29,791 nucleotides of DNA. It comes from Curtobacterium sp. MCPF17_052 (lineage in GTDB: Bacteria > Actinomycetota > Actinomycetes > Actinomycetales > Microbacteriaceae). Shown here piece by piece: positions 6,985 to 14,619 of this stretch (its first letter is position 1; every line of letters begins with the position of its first letter). The position numbers and the translations under genes were made by a program. The notes under the pieces were generated by a model, which saw nothing but the letters and a program-made list of their open reading frames with translations, did not search any database and had not been told where the DNA came from. The stretch lies in NCBI RefSeq assembly GCF_003234085.1, contig NZ_QKSD01000020.1, positions 1 through 29,791 of the forward strand, given 5' to 3'.

Positions 6985-7065
6985 GCTCCGATGCTCGCGC
7001 GGCCCGCCCATCGGGTCAAACGGATCATCTTGATGTGCGCCATCGATGTCGTCGATGATGGCGGC
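6985..7065. promoter_or_regulatory. Divergent MFS/LysR control region with nested inverted repeats
   Basis: CATCGA (7041-7046) and TCGATG (7052-7057) flank 5 nt; ATCATC (7024-7029) and GATGAT (7054-7059) form an outer, overlapping repeat. GATGAT also lies exactly 6 nt before the LysR ATG at 7066 and fits a -10 hexamer, so protein bound here would block LysR transcription (autorepression). Minus-strand GAGCAT (6996-6991) is the candidate -10 of the MFS gene. Confidence 0.5.
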
Positions 7066-7941
7066 ATGGAGACGCGTCTGCTCGAACAGTTCGTCACCGT
7101 CGCGGCCGAGGGCAGCGTCACCCGTGCGGCCGAACGGCTCTGGGCGGCACAGTCGACCGTTTCGGCCGGCATCGCGAGCCTGGAACGGACGCTCGGAGTG
7201 CGGCTCTTCGAGCGCGGCGGCCGACGCCTCGTCCTGACCGCCACCGGCGAGGACCTGCTGCCCCATGCCCGCGCCGTCCTCGAGTCGCTCGACCGGATGC
7301 GCGACGTCGCCGCGGTGTCCGACGCCGAACTCCGCGGCCGGGTCCGGTTGGGGATCTTCACGAGCATGGACATCGTCGACCTGACCGGGGTCCTGCGCGG
7401 CTTCCGGCAGCGCCATCCGCTGGTCGCCGTCGAGCTCATGACCTCACCGAGCGGGACCACGGGGCTCGTGCAGGACCTGGTCGCGGGACGGCTGGACCTC
7501 GCGTACACCGGCCTGCCGACGACCCCGTCCGGTGTCGTCGTCGAACCCCTGCGCGAGATGCCGTTCCGGGTGTTCGTCGCCGCCGACCACCCGCTCGCCG
7601 GTCGCTCCTCGGTGTCGCTGGCGGAGCTGGCCGACGAGTCCTTCGTGGACACCGCGCACGGGTTCGGCAACCGGATGATCCTGGACGGCGTACTCGACCG
7701 ACTCGGCATCCGGCGCCGGGTGGTCGCCGAGATGAACGACATGCCGGCCGTGGTGCGCTTCGCGTCGGCGGGCATCGGCGTGGGCGTCGTCCCGGACTCG
7801 GGCGTCCGCCACGACGGTGCCGTGCTGGAGCTCGAGGACGAGGTCGAGCCGCTCCGGATCGGTCTCGCGATGCGCAGCGACCCGGAACCCAACCGGGCGA
7901 CGCAGGCGCTGGCCCGGGCGATCGTCGCAGCGCGGCGTTGA
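7066..7941 (+). CDS. LysR-family transcriptional regulator
   Basis: The 291-aa protein starts METRLLEQFVTVAAEGSVTRAAERLWAAQSTVSAGIASLERTLGVRLFERGGRRLVLTATG, a textbook LysR winged helix-turn-helix (residues 1-60), followed by a periplasmic-binding-like effector domain (about 90-285). Upstream in-frame codons are not used because the divergent promoter occupies that stretch and GATGAT lies 6 nt before this ATG. It is paired head-to-head with the MFS exporter at 5725-6984, its probable target. The stop codon falls inside the first unit of the degenerate 15-bp repeat at 7939-8060. Confidence 0.93.
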   Translation: METRLLEQFVTVAAEGSVTRAAERLWAAQSTVSAGIASLERTLGVRLFERGGRRLVLTATGEDLLPHARAVLESLDRMRDVAAVSDAELRGRVRLGIFTSMDIVDLTGVLRGFRQRHPLVAVELMTSPSGTTGLVQDLVAGRLDLAYTGLPTTPSGVVVEPLREMPFRVFVAADHPLAGRSSVSLAELADESFVDTAHGFGNRMILDGVLDRLGIRRRVVAEMNDMPAVVRFASAGIGVGVVPDSGVRHDGAVLELEDEVEPLRIGLAMRSDPEPNRATQALARAIVAARR

Positions 7942-8060
7942 CGTCGCGGGCGCTGACGTCGCGGCGCTGACGTCGCGGGCGTGGGCGTGGGCGTCGCGGG
8001 CACGGGCGTCACGGGCACGGGCGTCACGGGCGGTGGGGTCCCGAGCGATGGCGTCCCGGG
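7939..8060. repeat. Degenerate ~15-bp tandem repeat between convergent genes
   Basis: About seven imperfect units related to TGACGTCGCGGGCGC and GGCGTCACGGGCACG run from the LysR stop codon across most of the 172-bp gap to the DHA2 transporter gene ending at 8114. One unit is 14 bp and there is one partial insertion. No gene or clear terminator hairpin was found in the gap. Confidence 0.65.
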
Positions 8061-8113
8061 CGACGGGTTTCCGGCACCGGGTGGCCGCACCGAGCGGTAC
8101 CGCCGCCCGTGCG

Positions 8114-9478
8114 TCAGCCGCGGAGCAGCGGCGCGATGCTCTCGACGGACCGTCGCGCGGCCGTCGTGGTCGACAGGAAGCCCACGAGGACGATCGCCGT
8201 ACCGATCCCGACGACGATCCACCACATCGGGTGCGTGGCCACCGCGAACCCGGACCCGACCGTCGCGACCGCGCTGGCCCCGGTGACGGTCCCGGCGAGG
8301 GCGACTCCGAGCGACACCCCGGTCTGCCGGCTGGTCGAGGCGACGGCGGCAGCGGAGCCGGACTGGGCACGGGGCATCCCCGACACCGCGGTGTTCGTGA
8401 TGGGTGCGTTCACCATGCCGAACCCGAAGCCGAACAGCACGAACGCCGCCACCAGGACCCACATCGGCGTCGACGCCTGCACGGTCGTCAGGACCGCACC
8501 GGCACCGGCGATCCCGATGCCGGCGAGGACGAGCGGCACCCTCGTACCGACGGTGCCGATGAGCCGGCCGGAGATCGGCGACACGAGCATCGTCATCAGG
8601 GCGGAGGGCAGCGTCCAGAGGCCCGCCTCGAACGGGGTCATCCCCCGGACCTCCTGCAGGTAGAGCGCGCTGAGGAACAGGAACGCCCCGTTGGCACCGA
8701 ACGCCACGAGTGCGGTGCCGACGGCGGAGGAGAACGGGATGCTCCGGAAGAACCGGAGGTCGATCAGCGGCTCGGCGGTGCGCCCCTCGACGACCACGAG
8801 GGCGACCAGCGCCGCGGCCGCGAGGACGAAGAGCCCGAGCGCGCCGGGCGACGCCCAGCCCAGGCGCGGACCCTCGATGAGACCGCCGACCAGGCTCGCG
8901 AGCAGCACGATGACGATGCCCTGCCCGAGCGGGTCGAGCTTCCGCGGCTTCGGCGAACGCGACTCCGGGACGAAGAGGAACGTCAGCACGACCGCGGCGA
9001 TCCCGATCGGGACGTTGATGAGGAAGATCGCCCGCCATCCCACGGTGTCCGTCAGCGCGCCACCGACCAGCGGTCCGACACCCATCGAGACACCGACGAC
9101 CGCGCCCCAGACACCGACGGCGCGCGCTCGCTCCTTCGCGTCGTCGAAGGTCGCCGTGATGATGCTCATCGCGACCGGGTTCATCATCGACCCGCCGACC
9201 GCCTGGACCATGCGGAAGACGACGAGCCAGCCGACGCTCGGCGCGAGCGAGCACAGCAGCGACCCGGCCGTGAAGAGCGCGAGCCCGACCTGGAACGTCG
9301 TGCGCCGGCCGATGCGGTCCGCCGTCGAACCGGAGAGCAGCAGCAGGCTGGCGAGGACGAGCGTGTAGGCGTCGATGGTCCACTGCAGGCCGGAGATCGT
9401 GCTGTGGAGTTCGCGGCCGATGGACGGCAGTGCGACGTTCACCACGGTGGCGTCCATCGACACGATGAACAGGCTCAT
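8114..9478 (-). CDS. DHA2-type MFS exporter (EmrB/QacA-like), start unresolved
   Basis: From ATG 9478 the protein is 454 aa with about 14 hydrophobic segments. It begins MSLFIVSMDATVVNVALPSIGREL, has motif A (GSTADRIGRRTTF), the MVQAVGGSMMNPVAMSII antiporter motif C-like stretch and the GWRAIFLINVPIG signature, all typical of DHA2 multidrug/antibiotic exporters. The family normally has a basic leader and full TM1 before this point. Codons just upstream in frame read ARYRHRYLILAVCC, exactly that leader, and the frame stays open about 180 bp upstream without any ATG, GTG or TTG. Either a rare start is used (CTG 9499, or ACG codons after a GAGGAG near 9600) or there is a sequence error or frameshift. 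It follows the small membrane gene ending at 9585, possibly in one operon. Confidence 0.88.
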   Translation of the reverse strand: MSLFIVSMDATVVNVALPSIGRELHSTISGLQWTIDAYTLVLASLLLLSGSTADRIGRRTTFQVGLALFTAGSLLCSLAPSVGWLVVFRMVQAVGGSMMNPVAMSIITATFDDAKERARAVGVWGAVVGVSMGVGPLVGGALTDTVGWRAIFLINVPIGIAAVVLTFLFVPESRSPKPRKLDPLGQGIVIVLLASLVGGLIEGPRLGWASPGALGLFVLAAAALVALVVVEGRTAEPLIDLRFFRSIPFSSAVGTALVAFGANGAFLFLSALYLQEVRGMTPFEAGLWTLPSALMTMLVSPISGRLIGTVGTRVPLVLAGIGIAGAGAVLTTVQASTPMWVLVAAFVLFGFGFGMVNAPITNTAVSGMPRAQSGSAAAVASTSRQTGVSLGVALAGTVTGASAVATVGSGFAVATHPMWWIVVGIGTAIVLVGFLSTTTAARRSVESIAPLLRG

Positions 9479-9584
9479 GCAGCAGACCGCGAGGATCAGG
9501 TACCGGTGGCGGTAGCGGGCCGGGAGGCCCGGGTCACCCTGCTCGGGTCGGTGCGATCCCGACGTGGTTCGTCGGGTCTCGGAC

Positions 9585-9848
9585 TCAGTGGAAGCCGTCG
9601 TCGTCTCCTCGTCCGGGGGTGTTGTGGCCGCCGAGCATGTCGTTGTCGTCCTGGTCGGTCGTCGAGGTCAGCTGGAGCATGGCCATCACGACGACCACGA
9701 CGACGAAGCTCACACCGAAGAAGATCAACGACAGCGTGGGTTCACGCGTCGACATCAGCACGACGAGCCCGACGACGACCGCGATCACGGCGGACATCCC
9801 GAGGAGCTCGGCGGGACGCAGACGGTCGCGGCGGGTGGGGGTGCTCAT
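9585..9848 (-). CDS. Small two-TM membrane protein of unknown function
   Basis: The 87-aa product has a basic N terminus (MSTPTRRDRLRPAELL), two hydrophobic segments (about 18-35 and 41-62, the latter VSFVVVVVVMAMLQL) and an acidic, disordered C-terminal tail (TTDQDDNDMLGG...GRGDDDGFH). Its ATG overlaps the stop of the upstream HdeD-like gene in an ATGA (9845-9848), so the two are translationally coupled. I do not recognise a family. Its 3' end also contains GAGGAG, which could serve as ribosome-binding site for the transporter that follows. Confidence 0.8.
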   Translation of the reverse strand: MSTPTRRDRLRPAELLGMSAVIAVVVGLVVLMSTREPTLSLIFFGVSFVVVVVVMAMLQLTSTTDQDDNDMLGGHNTPGRGDDDGFH

Positions 9849-10486
9849 ACGTGTGGTGCTCCGTCCGGGGCGACCGCCGGGGCAGCCGTTCCCCACTTGT
9901 GCGAGAGGCCGGCGATCAGGTGGAAGACCGCCGCGATGGCGAGGTAGGCGCCGAGGAGACCGACCAGGACGATCGACGCGTCGAGGGTGCCGGTCACCCG
10001 CTCCACCCCGCCGAGCTGCTGCGAGTAGTCCGGCGGCGTCAGCAGGAACGCGATCGCGAGCAACAGCGTGAGGCCGCCGACCGTCATCCAGTCGCGGGCG
10101 AACGGCGAGCGCCGACGGGCCCGCAGACCCTGTGACAGTTCGAGTGCGCCGGTCAGGACGGCGAACGCCACGACCAGGGTGATGAACGCCGGCAGTCCGA
10201 GTCCGTTGCATGCGAGCGCCGCGACACCGGCCACGACCGAGAGCGCGGCCTGCGCGAGACCCGACCGTCGTGAGCGATCGTCCCCGGGGAGCCGGGACGC
10301 GCTGCCCCAGGCGAGCACCGCGCCGTCCACGAGGGCGAAGACACCGAACAGCACCAGGCCGAAGCCGGCCGAGTGGTTCGGGGAGAACGTGATCACCATC
10401 GCGATCACGGCTGCCGGGACGGCCCGGAGGACCGGGACCGGCCAGTACCGTGCTCGCTGCGCGGCGTCGTCCACGGAGTGGGACAC
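9845..10486 (-). CDS. HdeD/DUF308-like membrane protein
   Basis: The 213-aa protein has about six to seven hydrophobic segments with the alternating pattern of HdeD-like (DUF308) proteins: FGVFALVDGAVLAW, then LSVVAGVAALACNGLGLPAFITLVVAFAVLTGALELSQGLRARR, followed by a second half containing LTLLLAIAFLLTPP. In enterobacteria HdeD is linked to acid resistance; here the role is unknown. GTG 10486 is chosen because GAGAGG lies about 4 nt upstream and the longer frame would run through the promoter. On the same strand TAGGAT (10526-10521) is a good -10, giving a leader of about 28 nt. The next gene is coupled by ATGA. Confidence 0.75.
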   Translation of the reverse strand: MSHSVDDAAQRARYWPVPVLRAVPAAVIAMVITFSPNHSAGFGLVLFGVFALVDGAVLAWGSASRLPGDDRSRRSGLAQAALSVVAGVAALACNGLGLPAFITLVVAFAVLTGALELSQGLRARRRSPFARDWMTVGGLTLLLAIAFLLTPPDYSQQLGGVERVTGTLDASIVLVGLLGAYLAIAAVFHLIAGLSHKWGTAAPAVAPDGAPHV

Positions 10487-10520
10487 GGGACCTCTCTCGG
10501 GCTGTCGGTTCGTACGCTCG

Positions 10521-10526
10521 ATCCTA
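10521..10526 (-). promoter_or_regulatory. -10 hexamer of the HdeD-like gene
   Basis: TAGGAT on the minus strand matches TANNNT and is placed to start a transcript about 28 nt before GTG 10486, with room for the GAGAGG ribosome-binding site. This is one of the few genes here with a normal leader. Confidence 0.4.
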
Positions 10527-10562
10527 CCGCCGTCGATGTGGGGACCTGTCCGGCGGGACCGC

Positions 10563-10591
10563 GGCGGGGTGGGCGGTGCGCCCACCCCGCC
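10563..10591. terminator. Strong hairpin terminator of the surface-protein gene
   Basis: GGCGGGGTGGGCG (10563-10575) and CGCCCACCCCGCC (10579-10591) form a perfect 13-bp stem with a 3-nt loop, 6 nt beyond the stop codon of the surface-protein gene. No T tract follows on the minus strand. Its position supports 10598 as the genuine end of that gene. Confidence 0.8.
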
Positions 10592-10597
10592 GGTGCC

Positions 10598-12856
10598 CTA
10601 CCCCCGTCCGGCCTGCTGGGCCAACTCGGAGAACAGGCCCGATCCCGAGCACCGGCCCGCGCACTGTCCCGCCTGCGTGCACTGGTCCGTCTGCGTGCAC
10701 TGGTCCGTCTGCGCGCACCGGCCGGTCTCGGCGCTCTGCTCGGTGACCTGCCACGACTCGGTGGACTCCGCTCCGACATGGGTCCGGCGGCGGCGGAGCA
10801 CCCACACGATGACCCCGGCGGTCGTGAGCAGGAGCCCGGTCAGCCCCACGAGCGCCAGTCCCTGCACTCCCGTGTAGGCCAGCGCGCCCGCCCGTGGCGG
10901 TGCCGCGTCCCCCGGTTCAGTGCCCGCCGGGGTCGAGGCGCTCGGCCCGCCCGGTCCGGGGACCGCGCCCGGTAGCCCGCCGGTGCCCGGCGTCGCTGTC
11001 ACGTCCGGCCCTCCGGTCCCGCCGGGGCCGTCCGGGTCGCCCGGCCCGTCCGGGTCGCCGGGCCCGTCCGGCTCACCGGGCCCGTCCGGGTCGCCGGGCC
11101 CGTCCGGGTCACCGGGCCCGTCAGGCTCTCCGGGCCCGTCCGGGTCACCCGGCTCGTCCGGGTCGACGACCTGGATCGGCACCTCGGGCGACTCCTCGCC
11201 ACCGTCCGGGTCGGTCGGGGAAGTCCCGGTGGCCACGTTCACCACGTCGGAACCGTCTCCGGAGTACTGCGGGTCGAGCCGCGCCCGGAACTGGAAGGCG
11301 TGCTCCTGTCCCGGCGCCAGGTCCCCGCCACCGGTGCACGTCACCCGCTGCCCCGCAGCGGTGCACGCACCACCCGAGCCACCTGGACCACCCGGACCGA
11401 CGAACGCCAGCTGCGCCGGCAAGTCGTCGACGGCCCCCACGTCGCGCGCGGTCGACGGACCGTCGTTGCGTGCGGTCACGGTGTACTCGAGCTCGTCACC
11501 CGGCTCGACCTGTCCCGGGGTCACGCTCTTGTCGGTCGACACCTGGGCGATCGTGGCGACGGGCGCCGCAGCCCGCGAGCTGTTGTCCGACGGGTTCGTG
11601 TCGGACAGCCCGGGAGCGGTGTCGATCGTCGCCGTGCTCGCGATCTGACCGGAGGCCCCGGGGTCGAGTCGCCCCTCGATCGTGAACGTCGCCGCGGCAC
11701 CGCGGGTGAGTCCGACCGCGGTCGAGACGTCTCCGCTTCCCGACGCGTCACGGCAGGCCGAGGGGCCGGGCACGCTGCACGCCCACGTGACGTCACGGAG
11801 CTGGTCGGGGACGTCCACCGTCACCGGGCTCGGGGCGGATGGGTTCACCCCGACGTTCGACGCCGTGACGGTGTACCGGACACGGTCCCCGGCGACGACC
11901 GGCGGCATGTCGTGCTCGACACGGAGGTCGGCGGGCTGGGCCACACGGAGCGCGTCGATCTCGTGCACGCTCCGGAACGACCCGGTGGCCGCGGTGAAGC
12001 CCAGCCGGAGGGTCTCCGGGAGCGGCGACTGGCCCGTGCCCTGCAACTGCACGTGGTCGAGTACGGTGCGGTCGGCACCGCCGGGGAAGGACAGCCGGAC
12101 GGTGAGGGTCAGGCCGTCGTCCTCGGGCTGCAGGACGACACGCACCTTCCGCGGGACGCGGGAACCGGTCGCCACCCCGCCGTTGATCACGGCGTGCTGG
12201 ACGAAGCGGTACCCGGTCGTGCCGTCACCGGAACCCCGGATCGTCACGGTGTCGGGGGTGCGACCAGGGCCGCTGTCGTTGAACGGCAGCGAGAAGTTGC
12301 CGTACTGGTCGAGGGCCACGGCCGCGAACGCGCCCGGCAGACCGGGCAGCGTGCAGGTCGACTGTCCCTGCGTGTCCGCGGCCCGGCAGGAGTACCCGAG
12401 GGCGGCACCGTAGGCGCCGACACCCGGTGGCACGGAGCCGTCGGCCAGGGACAGGAGCAGGCCGTCCGCCCCCTGCGCGTCCTCGGTGTACATCGCGTAG
12501 TCGAACTCGATGTCGAGCCCACGGTCGGACGGGAACGAGTCGTCCATCGCCCAGGCACCCGCAGCGTTGAAGACGGCGTCCGTCAGGCGGAGTCGACCGT
12601 CGACGATGTGGGCGTCACCGCTCAGCGTGCCGCCGTCCGCGGTGGCGAACCCGGTCGAGAACGGGAAGGTGAGGTCGTTCGCCGCGGCGGTCCCGCTGAG
12701 GCCGAGCGGAGTCGCCGCGCCCAGGGCGACGGCGACCGCCGCCCCGGCTGCCCAGCGCCGCAGCCCCTGTCGAGGAGCCCGGCGACGGAGCCCTGGCCGG
12801 ACGTCCGGAGGTGCGGGGAACGGAGGTGGACCGGTGCGCTTCGTGTCATGTGTCAT
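10598..12856 (-). CDS. Sortase-anchored surface protein: L-type lectin-like domain, DUF11 repeats, LAYTG signal, Cys-rich tail
   Basis: The protein is 752 aa. An Arg-rich n-region and hydrophobic core (about 24-57) end in a cleavage site near AAA-ND (59/60). An L-type lectin-like beta-sandwich spans about 62-310 (TGFATADGGTLSGDAHIV, GLDIEFDYAMYTEDAQGADGLLLSL, ALDQYGNF). Two DUF11 repeats follow (about 315-430 and 440-550: VRYTVTASNVG, LEYTVTARNDGPS), then a linker of repeated DPDGPG/EPDGPG, LAYTG (659-663, class E-like sortase motif), a TM segment (about 666-687) and RRRR (688-691). A sorting signal should stop there, yet 61 residues follow with five Cys in C-x5-C-x5-C-x5-C-x3-C. Codon use in the tail is normal, so it is real coding sequence. 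Likely role is sugar binding or adhesion. CACGAT lies 6 nt before the ATG. Confidence 0.88.
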   Translation of the reverse strand: MTHDTKRTGPPPFPAPPDVRPGLRRRAPRQGLRRWAAGAAVAVALGAATPLGLSGTAAANDLTFPFSTGFATADGGTLSGDAHIVDGRLRLTDAVFNAAGAWAMDDSFPSDRGLDIEFDYAMYTEDAQGADGLLLSLADGSVPPGVGAYGAALGYSCRAADTQGQSTCTLPGLPGAFAAVALDQYGNFSLPFNDSGPGRTPDTVTIRGSGDGTTGYRFVQHAVINGGVATGSRVPRKVRVVLQPEDDGLTLTVRLSFPGGADRTVLDHVQLQGTGQSPLPETLRLGFTAATGSFRSVHEIDALRVAQPADLRVEHDMPPVVAGDRVRYTVTASNVGVNPSAPSPVTVDVPDQLRDVTWACSVPGPSACRDASGSGDVSTAVGLTRGAAATFTIEGRLDPGASGQIASTATIDTAPGLSDTNPSDNSSRAAAPVATIAQVSTDKSVTPGQVEPGDELEYTVTARNDGPSTARDVGAVDDLPAQLAFVGPGGPGGSGGACTAAGQRVTCTGGGDLAPGQEHAFQFRARLDPQYSGDGSDVVNVATGTSPTDPDGGEESPEVPIQVVDPDEPGDPDGPGEPDGPGDPDGPGDPDGPGEPDGPGDPDGPGDPDGPGGTGGPDVTATPGTGGLPGAVPGPGGPSASTPAGTEPGDAAPPRAGALAYTGVQGLALVGLTGLLLTTAGVIVWVLRRRRTHVGAESTESWQVTEQSAETGRCAQTDQCTQTDQCTQAGQCAGRCSGSGLFSELAQQAGRG
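10655..10730 (-). repeat. 18-bp tandem repeat coding the Cys-rich tail
   Basis: Units of 18 bp encode C-T-Q-T-D-Q and variants (CAQTDQ, CTQTDQ, CTQAGQ), which sets the six-residue spacing of the cysteines. Two adjacent units are almost identical at DNA level, a sign of recent duplication. Confidence 0.8.
11018..11165 (-). repeat. 18-bp tandem repeat coding the (D/E)PDGPG linker
   Basis: About eight 18-bp units encode six-residue Asp/Glu-Pro-Asp-Gly-Pro-Gly repeats of the surface protein. Such extended acidic Pro/Gly linkers usually carry surface domains through the cell wall. Copy number is likely to vary between strains. Confidence 0.9.
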
Positions 12857-12869
12857 ACCACGATCGTGG
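12857..12869. promoter_or_regulatory. Promoter and palindromic operator of the surface-protein gene
   Basis: CCACGATCGTGG (12858-12869) is a perfect 12-bp palindrome. On the minus strand it contains the -10 candidate CACGAT (12868-12863) exactly 6 nt before ATG 12856, so a dimeric regulator bound here would cover the promoter. The rest of the gap to 12979 shows no gene and only weak self-complementarity. Confidence 0.45.
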
Positions 12870-12978
12870 CGCCGCGGAGAGCACCCCCAGCGGCCTGGTC
12901 GACGACCTGTGGAGCGATGCCGTGGGCCTGGCTGCTGTGCAGGAGGAGCCGGTCAGGGGGCGGGCGGCCCTCCCGCGA

Positions 12979-14619
12979 CTACGCCAGCCAGACGGTGGTG
13001 TGCCCGGGGAGCTCGCCGTCGGTGAGCGGCGCGGACGTCACCACGACGGCGCCCTCGGGCATCGGCACCGGCTCGGCGCCGAAGTTCGTGTACGACCGCC
13101 ACCCGTCGTGCCGCGCGAACGCGACGACCTCGGGCGACGACGTCTCGATCCACTCGAGCTCCTCGCCCTGCTGCAGGCGCCGACGGGCAGACAGCGCCTC
13201 CCGGTAGAAGGACAGCGTGGAACCGGGCACCCGGTCCTCTGCCTCGACGCTCGAGGCGCCGAAGTCCGACGGCTGCGGCAGGTGCGGTGCGGTGTCGCCG
13301 AAGCCGAACGAGGGTCCGGTCTCGGTCCAGGGGATCGGCACCCGGCAGCCGTCCCGGCCCTTGACGGTGTGCCCCGTCCGGAGCCACTTCGGGTCCTGCA
13401 GCTGGTCGTGCGGGATCGCGGGCGCCTCGTGCAGACCGAGTTCCTCGCCCTGGTACACGTAGGACGACCCCGGCAGCGCGAGGACGAGGAGAGTCGCAGC
13501 CCGCGCGCGTCGGAGTCCACCGTCCCGATCGAGTGGCGGCGTCTGCCCGTCCGTCATCAGCCACTCGTCGGTGTCCGTGCCGTCGGGCAGCCCGTACCGG
13601 GTGGGGTGCCGGACGACGTCGTGGTTCGAGAGCACCCACGTGCTCGAGCCGCCGGAGGTCTGCGCTCCGTCCAGGTTCTGCGCGATGAGCGTGCGGAACT
13701 CGGTCGCGTCGAACGGCGCCTCGAGGAGGTCGAAGTTGAACGCCTGGCCGAGCTCGGTCGGCCGGGCGTACAGGACGCGGCGGGGCGCTGGTGCCCACGC
13801 CTCGGCGATCGCGGCACGGGGCGGTGAGTAGCTGTCGAGCACCTTCCGCCAGGCGGCGAAGATCTCGTGCACCTCGTCGCGGTCGTACAGCGGATCGGAG
13901 CCGTCGAGCGGCAGCTGCTGTTCGTTCGACGGGCGGTACGGCTCCGACAGGTCCTTCGCGAGCCCATGCGCGACGTCCACGCGGAATCCGTCGACCCCGC
14001 GGTCGGACCAGAAACGCAGGGTGTGCTCGAAGTCCTGGTGGACCTCGGGGTTGGTCCAGTCCAGGTCGGGCTGTTCCGGCGCGAACAGGTGCAGGTACCA
14101 CTGGCCGTCGGGCACCCGGGTCCAGGCACTGCCGCCGAAGTTGGACACCCAGTCGCTCGGCGGCTGCTCACCGTCCGGCCCGGCACCCTCGCGGAAGACG
14201 TAGCGGGCCCGTTCCGGGGAGCCCGGTGCCGCGGCGAGCGCGGCGCGGAACCACTCGTGCTGGTCCGAGGTGTGGTTCGGCACGAGGTCGACGATCACGC
14301 GCAGGTCGTGCTCGTGCGCGGCGTGGATGAGCTCGTCGATCTGGTCGAGCGAACCGAGCTTCGGGTCGACGTCGCGGTAGTCGGCGACGTCGTACCCGCC
14401 GTCGGCGAGGGGCGACGGGTAGAACGGCGAGAGCCACAGCGCGTCCACACCGAGTCCAGCCAGGTAGGGCACCCGGCTGGTGACGCCGGCGATGTCCCCG
14501 ATGCCGTCCGCGTCGGAGTCGGCGAAGCTGCGCGGGTACACCTGGTAGACGACGGCCTGCCGCCACCAGTTCGGGTCGGTGGTGCGGGGCGTGTCGCTCG
14601 GCGTGCGTCTCGGGGTCAC
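12979..14619 (-). CDS. GH13 alpha-glucosidase / oligo-1,6-glucosidase-type enzyme
   Basis: This 546-aa cytoplasmic enzyme (no signal peptide) has a (beta/alpha)8 barrel. The four GH13 regions are intact: DLVPNHT (111-117), GFRVDVAHG with nucleophile D215, IAEAW with acid/base E273, and LSNHD with D334. The N terminus (WWRQAVVYQVYPRSFADSDADGIGDIAG) is that of the oligo-1,6-glucosidase/alpha-glucosidase/trehalulose group, which cleaves short alpha-glucosides such as maltose, isomaltose or sucrose; the exact bond cannot be told. Start GTG 14619 has TAGTGT (14632-14627) 7 nt upstream and no clear Shine-Dalgarno, so it is probably leaderless. It diverges from the FMN reductase gene. With the two other glycosidases (GH13 at 20780, GH15 at 25847) it indicates alpha-glucan/disaccharide use. 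Confidence 0.93.
   Translation of the reverse strand: MTPRRTPSDTPRTTDPNWWRQAVVYQVYPRSFADSDADGIGDIAGVTSRVPYLAGLGVDALWLSPFYPSPLADGGYDVADYRDVDPKLGSLDQIDELIHAAHEHDLRVIVDLVPNHTSDQHEWFRAALAAAPGSPERARYVFREGAGPDGEQPPSDWVSNFGGSAWTRVPDGQWYLHLFAPEQPDLDWTNPEVHQDFEHTLRFWSDRGVDGFRVDVAHGLAKDLSEPYRPSNEQQLPLDGSDPLYDRDEVHEIFAAWRKVLDSYSPPRAAIAEAWAPAPRRVLYARPTELGQAFNFDLLEAPFDATEFRTLIAQNLDGAQTSGGSSTWVLSNHDVVRHPTRYGLPDGTDTDEWLMTDGQTPPLDRDGGLRRARAATLLVLALPGSSYVYQGEELGLHEAPAIPHDQLQDPKWLRTGHTVKGRDGCRVPIPWTETGPSFGFGDTAPHLPQPSDFGASSVEAEDRVPGSTLSFYREALSARRRLQQGEELEWIETSSPEVVAFARHDGWRSYTNFGAEPVPMPEGAVVVTSAPLTDGELPGHTTVWLA

Noticed and set aside
6852..9383. 843-codon minus-strand frame
   Set aside because: It is antisense to the LysR gene and out of frame with the DHA2 and MFS genes, and its translation has no recognisable domain.
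10655..11165. CRISPR-like array in the surface-protein gene
   Set aside because: The 18-bp repeats have no unique spacers and keep the reading frame; they are coding tandem repeats.
11300..13207. 635-codon plus-strand frame antisense to the surface-protein gene
   Set aside because: The opposite strand encodes a coherent signal peptide, lectin-like domain, DUF11 repeats and sorting signal; this frame is Arg/Gly/Val-rich shadow.
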